This document shows positions 1 to 5,206 of a stretch of 7,216 bases of DNA, piece by piece. Position 1 is the stretch's first letter. The number at the start of each line of letters is the position of its first letter. The stretch covers positions 1 through 7,216 of the forward strand of contig JACRUB010000072.1 of assembly GCA_014305015.1 (NCBI GenBank), given 5' to 3'. Source of the DNA: Vulcanimicrobiota bacterium. GTDB taxonomy: Bacteria > Vulcanimicrobiota > Vulcanimicrobiia > Vulcanimicrobiales > Vulcanimicrobiaceae. Under the pieces are notes generated by a model. That model did not search any database, had not been told where the DNA came from, and saw only the letters and a program-made list of their open reading frames with translations. A program made the position numbers and the translations under genes.

Positions 1-550
1 ATTCTGAATCGTGCGTGTGGTAGATGAACGTTCCCGGATCTCGCGCGACAAACGTGTAACGGAAATATCCGCCGGCCGCGACCAGGGGCTGAGAAATCCC
101 CGGGACTCCATCCATCGAAACGGGGGCACCGTGAATGCCGTGTAGATGGATCGTATCGGGCGCCGGACCGTCGTTGAGGTAATCGATGACGACGGTGTCG
201 CCTTGATTGACTTGAAAGACCGGCCCCGGCACCACGCCATTATAGGTATTGGCGAGCACGGTCATATCCGGCTTGAGATTCCACGGCGCGGGACGCTCGA
301 CGATCTTGAAGGTCTTGGTGCGGCCTCGCGCTTGCGGGACGGCGTTGAACGAACCGTCTTCGCGGGGCACGATCTTGGATTCGCCGGGCGCTGGGGTCGC
401 AGCGGGAAATGGGCTCTTGAGCGGCTGGAGGCCAAGGGTAGCCGGATTGACTCCTACGCCGGCTTCGTCACTGTCCGCCCGCGCAACGCCAGGCACGAGG
501 AGTAGGGCTGCCGCCAGCACGAGGATCCACAGAGTCAGTCGAGAGCGCAC
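1..550 (-). CDS. Secreted multicopper oxidase, N-terminal part (cut by window edge)
   Basis: Multicopper oxidases couple oxidation of organic substrates or of Cu(I), Fe(II) or Mn(II) to reduction of O2 to water. The first 183 residues are present and the reading frame runs off the left edge. Residues 1-25 form a signal peptide: basic start, a leucine/alanine-rich core, and a cut site after ARA, so the enzyme is exported. A cupredoxin domain of the Cu-oxidase_3 type follows from about residue 78. It carries the first copper-ligand pair in HLHGIH (His135, His137), then MDGVPGISQPL, and the second pair in YHTH (His178, His180). A Thr stands where copper nitrite reductase has its type 1 Cys (YHC), so a laccase-like oxidase is more likely. 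The type 1 site and C-terminal ligands lie outside the window. The start is GTG at 550: an in-frame TAG lies just upstream and AGGGGA (560-555) precedes it. The substrate is unknown. Confidence 0.9.
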   Translation of the reverse strand, partial: MRSRLTLWILVLAAALLLVPGVARADSDEAGVGVNPATLGLQPLKSPFPAATPAPGESKIVPREDGSFNAVPQARGRTKTFKIVERPAPWNLKPDMTVLANTYNGVVPGPVFQVNQGDTVVIDYLNDGPAPDTIHLHGIHGAPVSMDGVPGISQPLVAAGGYFRYTFVARDPGTFIYHTHDSE

Positions 551-554
551 GCAG

Positions 555-560
555 TCCCCT
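555..560 (-). promoter_or_regulatory. Ribosome binding site of the multicopper oxidase
   Basis: On the minus strand AGGGGA lies four bases before the GTG at 550-548. It decides for this GTG start, because the only upstream ATG in this frame (577) is separated from the gene by a TAG codon. A small hairpin, GCCTT-CT-AAGGC at 561-572, sits directly upstream. Confidence 0.55.
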
Positions 561-584
561 GCCTTCTAAGGCATGACAAGGTCG

Positions 585-606
585 GTAATTAGGAGAGCCT
601 AATTAC
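585..606. promoter_or_regulatory. Perfect 9-bp inverted repeat, candidate operator before the multicopper oxidase
   Basis: The arm GTAATTAGG (585-593) is followed by the spacer AGAG and then its exact complement (598-606). This is the only A/T-rich dyad in the 80-base gap between the HTHD-protein gene and the oxidase gene, and its edge lies 34 bases before the GTG. It has no following T-tract, so it is not a typical intrinsic terminator. The inner TTAGG...CCTAA halves recall sites of DtxR-family Fe/Mn repressors, although the four-base spacing is shorter than in the classic 19-bp DtxR box. The dyad itself is certain; the operator role is inference. Confidence 0.5.
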
Positions 607-630
607 GCACGCCCGTAGCCCAATCCTACC

Positions 631-1344
631 CTACTCGCTCGGCGGGAACGTGTAGTTGCGCGGCGGCACGACCGGCGTGCCGACTTCGAGCGTGATCTGC
701 TGATGCGCCGTGAGTGGAATATCGGAAAGATTTCCGTCGTACTTCATCCCGTTCACGAATGCTGTTACGGGGCCCGTGAAACTTCCGACCGCATTGCGGC
801 TCAAGCTGCCACCCCAAATGTGGAAGAAGTTGCCGAGCGTGTAGCTAACGATTTCCGGCGCCTCAACGTGGATGATTCCGCTTCCGTCGTGCGTGTGAAC
901 CCAATACAGACAGCCTGCTCCATTGGCGCCCGGGATAAGACCAGCATATTTCGGTATTTGAATTTGTGTACCGCGATCGAAGATATCCAAGTGGCTGTGA
1001 ATGTGCAGCGACACTTGCTCGGTCGCTTCACACTTAATTCCGTCAACGGGACTGCCCTGGCCACCGCCGTAAATATCGCCTTCTTTCCAAACGGGCTTGC
1101 CGACGTTCGCGAGATCTTTAATTTGGATCGGTTTTTTGGAAGCATTCGGACCCGGCGTCGGGGTGGCGTACGCCGCTTTGACGTCTTGGTCGCTCTTAAA
1201 CCTGAATAGTCCAAACCCGAGAATGACCAGCACAATGGCGACGGCAAACCCGACATAAATCGGGCGCATCGGATCGCTTTTTTTGGGGCCGCCGCTTCCG
1301 GACCCTCCGCGGGCAGCTGCCCGGCGCTCTTGACGTGAACTCAT
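631..1344 (-). CDS. Membrane-anchored protein of unknown function with HxHxH and HTHD motifs
   Basis: I do not recognise a named family. The 237-residue protein has a basic, glycine-rich cytoplasmic start (residues 1-28) and one membrane segment (about 29-47). A Pro/Ala linker (about 58-72) leads to an extracytoplasmic domain. That domain holds clustered possible metal ligands: Cys105, HIHSH (His114, 116, 118) followed by LDIF, then CLYWVHTHDGSGIIHVEAPE with Cys145, His150, His152, Asp153, His159 and Glu161. A conserved-looking YTLGNFFHIWGG with His175 comes next. The ordered pattern suggests a compact metal site or a hydrolase-like fold, but no catalytic assignment is justified. The gene starts 15 bases after the hldD stop and is probably co-transcribed with it. 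It lies immediately upstream of a multicopper oxidase, which hints at copper handling. No clear Shine-Dalgarno precedes the ATG at 1344. That it is a gene is nearly certain; its function is open. Confidence 0.88.
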   Translation of the reverse strand: MSSRQERRAAARGGSGSGGPKKSDPMRPIYVGFAVAIVLVILGFGLFRFKSDQDVKAAYATPTPGPNASKKPIQIKDLANVGKPVWKEGDIYGGGQGSPVDGIKCEATEQVSLHIHSHLDIFDRGTQIQIPKYAGLIPGANGAGCLYWVHTHDGSGIIHVEAPEIVSYTLGNFFHIWGGSLSRNAVGSFTGPVTAFVNGMKYDGNLSDIPLTAHQQITLEVGTPVVPPRNYTFPPSE

Positions 1345-1359
1345 GGCGCGGTTCGTTCG

Positions 1360-2370
1360 CTAGGCGGTAACTTCGCTCATTTCTGGGTCGAGACGCCGGT
1401 CTTCGATTAAGTAATTTCCCACGTAATCGCTCACAGCGTCGTGCAGCGGTGTGATGTTCTTGGAGTAGCCGCTTTCGCGCAGCCGGTCGATCGTGGCCTT
1501 CGTGGAGTATTGATACTTATCGCGCAAGCTCAAGGGCATGTCGATGAAATCGATCTTCTGTGGAAGTCCGAGGACCTCGAATATCGGTTCCACGAGATCG
1601 AGCCACGTGTGCGCTTGTCCCGAGCCGATGTTATACAGGCCGGTTGCGCCCCTGTCCGCGAGGTGCAGGGTCATCTCCACCGCGTCTTTGACGTAGATGA
1701 AGTCGCGCTCTTGCTTTCCGTCGGCGAAATTCGGACGGTAGCTACGGAAAAGCTTCACGCTTCCGCTTTCGCGGATTTGTCCGAATGCTTTATGCACGAC
1801 GCTGCGCATGTCGTGCTTGTGCTGTTCGTTTGGACCGAAGACGTTAAAGTATTTGAGCCCGGCTATTTTATCAAGCCACCCTTCGCGCTGCGCATAAAGG
1901 TCGAAGAGCTGTTTGGAGTACGCATACATGTTGAGCGGACGCAGGGTTTGCAGCGGCCGGTCTTCGCTCAGATTCTCTTCCAAGCCCCCGTAGGTTGCGG
2001 CTGAAGAAGCGTACACAAATTGCACCTTGCGATCGAGTGCCCAACGCGCCAGATTCTTCGTGTATTCAAAATTATTTCGCATGAGGTATGCAGCGTCTGT
2101 TTCAGTCGTCGACGAGCAGGCTCCAAGATGGAAGAGTGTCGTGAGTTCCTCAAAGCGCTCGCTTGCGAGAATGCGCTGCTCAAATTCGTCCGCATCGATA
2201 TAGTCCGCAAACCGCAGTGGGGCGAGGTTTTTCCACTTTTCATCGGTGCGCAGCCGGTCGACAACGAGGATGTTGTCGATGCCGCGCACGTTAAGCGCCC
2301 AGATCAAAGCGCTTCCGATAAAACCGGCGCCGCCGGTAACGGCGAGGCGTTTTTTGCCCAAATTTTTCAT
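1360..2370 (-). CDS. hldD: ADP-L-glycero-D-manno-heptose 6-epimerase
   Basis: HldD (RfaD, WaaD) converts ADP-D-glycero-D-manno-heptose to the L-glycero form in the cytoplasm. This is the last step before heptose is placed on the lipopolysaccharide inner core. The 336-residue protein is an extended short-chain dehydrogenase. It has a Rossmann glycine motif TGGAGFIG (12-19), an acidic residue after strand 2 (VVD, Asp38), the HldD-typical HLGACSSTTE (81-90), YASSAATYGG with the catalytic serine region (120-129), and the YxxxK pair Tyr149/Lys153. The stretch GLKYFNVFGPNEQHK and the late YQYST also match the family. It is about 25 residues longer than the E. coli enzyme, with extra sequence at both ends. 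It heads a minus-strand run with the HTHD-protein gene. No other heptose gene (hldE, gmhA, gmhB) is visible, so the pathway is not clustered here. The ATG at 2370 is the natural start, but it lacks a good Shine-Dalgarno. Confidence 0.97.
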   Translation of the reverse strand: MKNLGKKRLAVTGGAGFIGSALIWALNVRGIDNILVVDRLRTDEKWKNLAPLRFADYIDADEFEQRILASERFEELTTLFHLGACSSTTETDAAYLMRNNFEYTKNLARWALDRKVQFVYASSAATYGGLEENLSEDRPLQTLRPLNMYAYSKQLFDLYAQREGWLDKIAGLKYFNVFGPNEQHKHDMRSVVHKAFGQIRESGSVKLFRSYRPNFADGKQERDFIYVKDAVEMTLHLADRGATGLYNIGSGQAHTWLDLVEPIFEVLGLPQKIDFIDMPLSLRDKYQYSTKATIDRLRESGYSKNITPLHDAVSDYVGNYLIEDRRLDPEMSEVTA

Positions 2371-2494
2371 GCCAGGAGGCGGTCTTTGGCCTCAGGGTGG
2401 CCCCGGTCCTCGCCCGCCTACGCGGAATGTGCAACCGTCCACGCGAAGAAAGCATCATATAGAAGCGCCGCCAAGCGGACGAGGACCACAAACG
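2371..2494. other. Divergent intergenic region between hldD and the histidine-rich gene
   Basis: These 124 bases separate two gene starts and must hold promoters for both, unless transcription enters from elsewhere. The only A/T-rich patch is near 2450-2463. There TATGAT reads on the minus strand (2459-2454) and could be a -10 box for hldD. I find no convincing -35 at the right distance for either direction, and no Zur- or MntR-like palindrome. Confidence 0.4.
2481..2485 (+). promoter_or_regulatory. Ribosome binding site of the histidine-rich protein
   Basis: GAGGA lies nine bases before the ATG at 2495. It supports that start over the longer open frame, which reaches back to 2246 through the hldD gene on the other strand. 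Confidence 0.6.
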
Positions 2495-2833
2495 ATGCAT
2501 AGAACCCATGACAGCCATAAACACGTGCACGGAGCCAATTGCGGACACCCCGCAGTGCAACACGACACGCACACCGATTATTTGCACGACGGGCATCTGC
2601 ATCACGTCCACGACGATCACATCGACGAGCACATACTTGCGGACGGCGACGTCGTTCCTGCGGATTGCGGAGTTCACGACTGCGCGACGCATGCAAGCGA
2701 GCACGAGCACAGTACGTACTGCGGCCACCGCCCGGTGCCGCATGAGGATCACGTCGACTATTTAGTCGACGGGCATCTGCATCACGACCACGGCGGCCAC
2801 TGCGACGATCACGGCGCCGTAACAGTCGTATAA
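2495..2833 (+). CDS. Small histidine-rich, duplicated putative metal-binding protein
   Basis: The 112-residue protein contains 28 histidines and 5 cysteines, with many Asp/Glu, and has no signal peptide or membrane segment, so it is probably cytoplasmic. It is an internal duplication with a 60-residue period. Residues 16-46 (CGH...VxHxxHxDYLxDGHLHHxHxxHxDxH) match residues 76-106 at 19 of 31 positions. Similar small CGH/DYL.DGHLHH proteins recur, to my recollection, as hypotheticals in many bacteria, usually with one copy of the unit. Such composition implies binding of Zn2+, Ni2+, Co2+ or Cu ions, as a buffer, store or chaperone. The gene runs convergently into the metal-importer operon and overlaps the end of permease 2 by 25 bases, which favours a link to zinc or manganese. 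The ATG has a good ribosome site. A coding protein is likely because the repeat is conserved at protein level despite third-base and residue changes; the exact role is inference. Confidence 0.82.
   Translation: MHRTHDSHKHVHGANCGHPAVQHDTHTDYLHDGHLHHVHDDHIDEHILADGDVVPADCGVHDCATHASEHEHSTYCGHRPVPHEDHVDYLVDGHLHHDHGGHCDDHGAVTVV
2587..2606 (+). repeat. Exact 20-base direct repeat, copy 1, inside the histidine-rich gene
   Basis: This stretch is identical to 2767-2786, exactly 180 bases (60 codons) downstream and in the same frame. It encodes the DGHLHH core. The flanking repeat units have diverged, so this is the best-preserved piece of an in-frame gene duplication. Confidence 0.85.
2753..2770. repeat. 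8-bp perfect inverted repeat inside the histidine-rich gene
   Basis: GTCGACTA, a TT spacer, then the exact complement TAGTCGAC. It encodes VDYLVD of the second protein repeat; the matching place in the first repeat is not palindromic. It lies 38 bases beyond the stop of permease 2 on the minus strand and could form a hairpin at the end of the importer mRNA. No T-tract follows it, so it is not a standard intrinsic terminator. Confidence 0.5.
2767..2786 (+). repeat. Exact 20-base direct repeat, copy 2, inside the histidine-rich gene
   Basis: Second copy of the stretch at 2587-2606, again encoding DGHLHH. Its first four bases are also the end of the inverted repeat at 2753-2770. Confidence 0.85.
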
Positions 2834-3603
2834 ACGCGCACGCCGATATAAACGAGTGCTGCAAAGCTTGCAATAAGGAATCCGACCGGAAGCCCGGTTG
2901 TAAACGCAAGCGCGATTCCGCTCCAACAGCAGACCAGATTAAGCACGATTCCTAAACCGATCGCCCGCCACGGACGGTCGGTTAGAAGCGTCGCCGCAGC
3001 CGGCGGCGCCACCATCAGCGCAAAAATCAAGAGCGTTCCAACCGTTGGAATGGTCGTTGTGGCTGCAATCGCAATGCATGCAAGGAAGCTGATGCTCAAG
3101 ACCTGCATGGGAATTCCGCGGGCGTGTGCAGCCTCCGTATTCACCGTTGCAAACAAGAGCGGGCGGTACATCGCAGCAACCGTAAGCAGTGAAAGCACGG
3201 CGAGTGCCGCCGTTGCGGCAACCTGCGTGCGGCTAATTCCCACGATCGTACCGAAGAGCAGGCTGAAGGCGTCGGTTGCATACGTCCGGTTGAGGACGAG
3301 AAAGAGCGCTCCCGTGCCGAGCGCCGCAGTCATGACGAGGGCCGTAATCGCATCGCGTGCGCTGCCGCGCGCACTTAAGATGCCCATACCGCCCGCACCG
3401 AGCAGTGAGAACGCGAGCAAACCCCAGACCGGCTCGACGCCGATCAGCACGGCGCCGGCGGCTCCCGCAAAACCGATTTGGGCTAAAGCGTGTGTTGCAA
3501 AACTCGCGCCACGCAACACAACGAAAAACCCGATGACGCCGGCAACGATTGAGACCAGCGCTCCGACGATGAACGCGTTCTGCATGTAAGGTAGCTCGAT
3601 CAT
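2809..3603 (-). CDS. Metal ABC transporter permease 2 (ZnuB/TroD-like)
   Basis: This is a 264-residue integral membrane protein of the ABC-3 family, which forms the Zn/Mn/Fe channel of cluster A-I importers. It is almost entirely hydrophobic, with about eight predicted membrane segments. It has the family pieces SFATHALAQIGFAGAAG (34-50), an Arg-rich cytoplasmic turn (RGSARD, 79-84), MYRPLLFATVNTEAAHARGIP (135-155), and the TVGTLLIFALMVAPPAAATLL segment. The start is ATG at 3603, overlapping the TGA of permease 1 by four bases (ATGA). An upstream extension to 3804 would merely re-read permease 1. A second ATG at residue 7 is possible. It is paralogous to the preceding permease, so the pore is probably a heterodimer, as in TroCD. 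Its end overlaps the convergent histidine-rich gene by 25 bases. Confidence 0.93.
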   Translation of the reverse strand: MIELPYMQNAFIVGALVSIVAGVIGFFVVLRGASFATHALAQIGFAGAAGAVLIGVEPVWGLLAFSLLGAGGMGILSARGSARDAITALVMTAALGTGALFLVLNRTYATDAFSLLFGTIVGISRTQVAATAALAVLSLLTVAAMYRPLLFATVNTEAAHARGIPMQVLSISFLACIAIAATTTIPTVGTLLIFALMVAPPAAATLLTDRPWRAIGLGIVLNLVCCWSGIALAFTTGLPVGFLIASFAALVYIGVRVYTTVTAP

Positions 3604-4451
3604 GCTTCGTTCGACTCCGAACGGCGTGAGTCGCCGGCGCTGAAAAAGCGCGCGATGACAAACGTGCCGAGCGCAAGAACTCCGAGAAAGAAACTGACCG
3701 GCCAGCCTTTTCCACCGGGCGGCCACGTGTAGCTCGCATAGGCGAGAAAAATACTCAGCGTCATCTGCACGGCGCCGAAAATGACCGCAAAAAGAATTGC
3801 CCACGGGACCCTGCGCGAAAAAGTAATCGCCGCACTTGCGGGACCGATCAAGAGCGCAGTCGTCAACAAGACGCCAACAAGCTGCGCCGCTTCGGCGACG
3901 GCAACACCCATGATGAGCAGAAATGCCGTGCTTATGAACTTCACCGGCACGCCGCGCGCTGCAGCCGTTTCTGGATTGACTGTAGAGAAGATCAGTGGAC
4001 GGTACAGTATCGCAAGCGCGATCACGCAGGCGGCGCCCACCACCATGGTGGTGAGGAGAACGCCCGAGCGAATCGCAAAAATCGAGCCGAAGAGAAGCGC
4101 CGCCGGCTGGCTGACGTAACGCGTCTGGATGAAGAGGAAGAGCGCACCGAGCCCGAGTGAGGCGGTGAGCACCACACCTGTTGCAACATCGCGCTCGCGA
4201 ATTTTATCGCCTAGTCGTGCCATCACAATGCTGCCGATAACGGAAAACGCAAGCAGTCCGGCAAGCGGGTCCAAGCCTGCGAGCGGGGCTCCCGCGCCGC
4301 CCGTAAAGCCGACGTCGGTGATTGCGTGTCCCGCAAACGATTGGCGCCGCATGACGACGAAGACGCCGACGAAGCCGCATAGTGCTGCTACGATGACGCC
4401 GGCCAGCAGTGCTTGCACGACGCCGGGATCGGCAAGCATCTGATGAATCAC
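3600..4451 (-). CDS. Metal ABC transporter permease 1 (ZnuB/TroC-like)
   Basis: This 283-residue ABC-3 family permease has about eight membrane segments. Family marks are VVMRRQSFAGHAITDVGFTG (near 32-51), DKIRERDVATGVVL on the cytoplasmic side, YRPLIFSTVNPETAAARGVP (150-169), and LVGVLLTTALLIGPASAA. A short charged tail, SAGDSRRSESNEA, ends the protein in the cytoplasm. The start is GTG at 4451, overlapping the TGA of the ATPase gene by four bases (GTGA). An ATG at 4439 (residue 5) is the alternative. Tight coupling to both neighbours indicates one transcript and matched amounts of the two permeases. Whether the metal is Zn2+, Mn2+ or Fe2+ cannot be read from the permease. Confidence 0.94.
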   Translation of the reverse strand: MIHQMLADPGVVQALLAGVIVAALCGFVGVFVVMRRQSFAGHAITDVGFTGGAGAPLAGLDPLAGLLAFSVIGSIVMARLGDKIRERDVATGVVLTASLGLGALFLFIQTRYVSQPAALLFGSIFAIRSGVLLTTMVVGAACVIALAILYRPLIFSTVNPETAAARGVPVKFISTAFLLIMGVAVAEAAQLVGVLLTTALLIGPASAAITFSRRVPWAILFAVIFGAVQMTLSIFLAYASYTWPPGGKGWPVSFFLGVLALGTFVIARFFSAGDSRRSESNEA

Positions 4452-5206
4452 GGTGTTAGGACCACGACGCGATCTCCAACTCGGATCACGTCGACGTGAT
4501 AGCCGTAGAGTTTCGAGAGCACCTCTTCGCGGACAACTTGATCGACGGGGCCAACGGCTGCGCGTCCCGCCGCAAGGTAGATCACGCGATCCATCACTTC
4601 GATCAGTGGATTGATGTCGTGCGTAACAAACAGCACAGTGACACCGTGCGAGCGGCGCAAGCCGTCCACGACTTTGACGATCTCGCTTGCGCTTGCGATA
4701 TCAAGATTCGAGAGCGGTTCGTCCAAGAGTACTATCTTAGGATCCGATAATAGTGCCTGGGCGATAAACAACCGCTGTTGTTCGCCGCCGGAGAGTTTTC
4801 CAACGGGCGCGTCTGCGTACGCTAATGCGCCGACGGCGCGCAGCGCCTCCGTGACTTGCGCAGCCCGCTGTTTTGAGGGCAGCGAGAAACCCCACTTCTC
4901 ACCATCTAATCCGAAGCCGACAAAATCGCGGCCGCGAAGGGGAAGTTCCGGATCGACAACGGTTCGCTGCGAAACGTATCCGATGAGTTTGCTGCCGCGC
5001 CGGACCGGCCGGTCAAGAACCTTAACCATTCCGGTGTCGGGCTTAAGTAATCCGAGCAGAATGCGTAGGAGCGTCGTTTTGCCGGCGCCGTTCGCACCGA
5101 TAATGCCGACGAATTCGCCGGCAGCGGCCGAAAAGTTGATGTCGCGTAGGATCGTGCGCCCGCCAAGGGCGATACTGACGTTGCTAACGACAAGAGTTTC
5201 GCTCAG
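4448..5206 (-). CDS. Metal ABC transporter ATP-binding protein (ZnuC/TroB-like), apparent CTG start
   Basis: This ATPase powers the importer from the cytoplasmic face. Numbered from the CTG at 5206 it has 252 residues. It carries Walker A GANGAGKTT (37-45), the Q-loop Gln80, signature LSGGEQQR (138-145), Walker B IVLLDEP (158-164), D-loop SNLD (166-169) and the switch His196. All are intact, so the ATPase should be active. The ABC domain begins at LVVSNVSIALGG, about five residues after the CTG. The only in-frame ATG/GTG/TTG before the domain is ATG at 5275. That start has no ribosome site and would add 23 residues re-reading the end of the binding-protein gene. The CTG lies eight bases after GGAG and overlaps the upstream TGA as CTGA, matching the GTGA and ATGA junctions downstream. 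The gene is certain; the CTG start is a supported inference. Confidence 0.93.
   Translation of the reverse strand: MSETLVVSNVSIALGGRTILRDINFSAAAGEFVGIIGANGAGKTTLLRILLGLLKPDTGMVKVLDRPVRRGSKLIGYVSQRTVVDPELPLRGRDFVGFGLDGEKWGFSLPSKQRAAQVTEALRAVGALAYADAPVGKLSGGEQQRLFIAQALLSDPKIVLLDEPLSNLDIASASEIVKVVDGLRRSHGVTVLFVTHDINPLIEVMDRVIYLAAGRAAVGPVDQVVREEVLSKLYGYHVDVIRVGDRVVVLTP

Noticed and set aside
146..569. Two plus-strand open frames (146-505 and 249-569)
   Set aside because: Both lie opposite the multicopper oxidase, whose minus-strand frame gives a signal peptide and copper motifs. These frames show no family features.
561..572. Small hairpin GCCTT-CT-AAGGC before the oxidase ribosome site
   Set aside because: Five-base arms with a two-base loop are too weak and too common to call a regulatory RNA structure.
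2454..2459. TATGAT as a -10 promoter box for hldD
   Set aside because: There is no acceptable -35 hexamer at 16-18 bases, so it is noted within the intergenic entry and not called as a promoter.
2418..2909. Minus-strand open frames across the histidine-rich gene (2291-2752 and 2418-2909)
   Set aside because: Reading His codons (CAC/CAT) backwards gives long Val/Met- or Arg-rich strings. Only the plus-strand frame has a ribosome site and a repeat conserved as protein.
3050..3589. 179-codon plus-strand open frame, and similar ones at 3781-4443
   Set aside because: Antisense shadows of the two permeases, rich in Ala/Thr/Ser, as expected from reading GC-rich membrane-protein genes backwards.
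2809..3804. Longer version of permease 2 starting at 3804
   Set aside because: The extra 67 residues are charged and Cys/Arg-rich and re-read permease 1 in another frame. ATG 3603 with the ATGA overlap is the better start.
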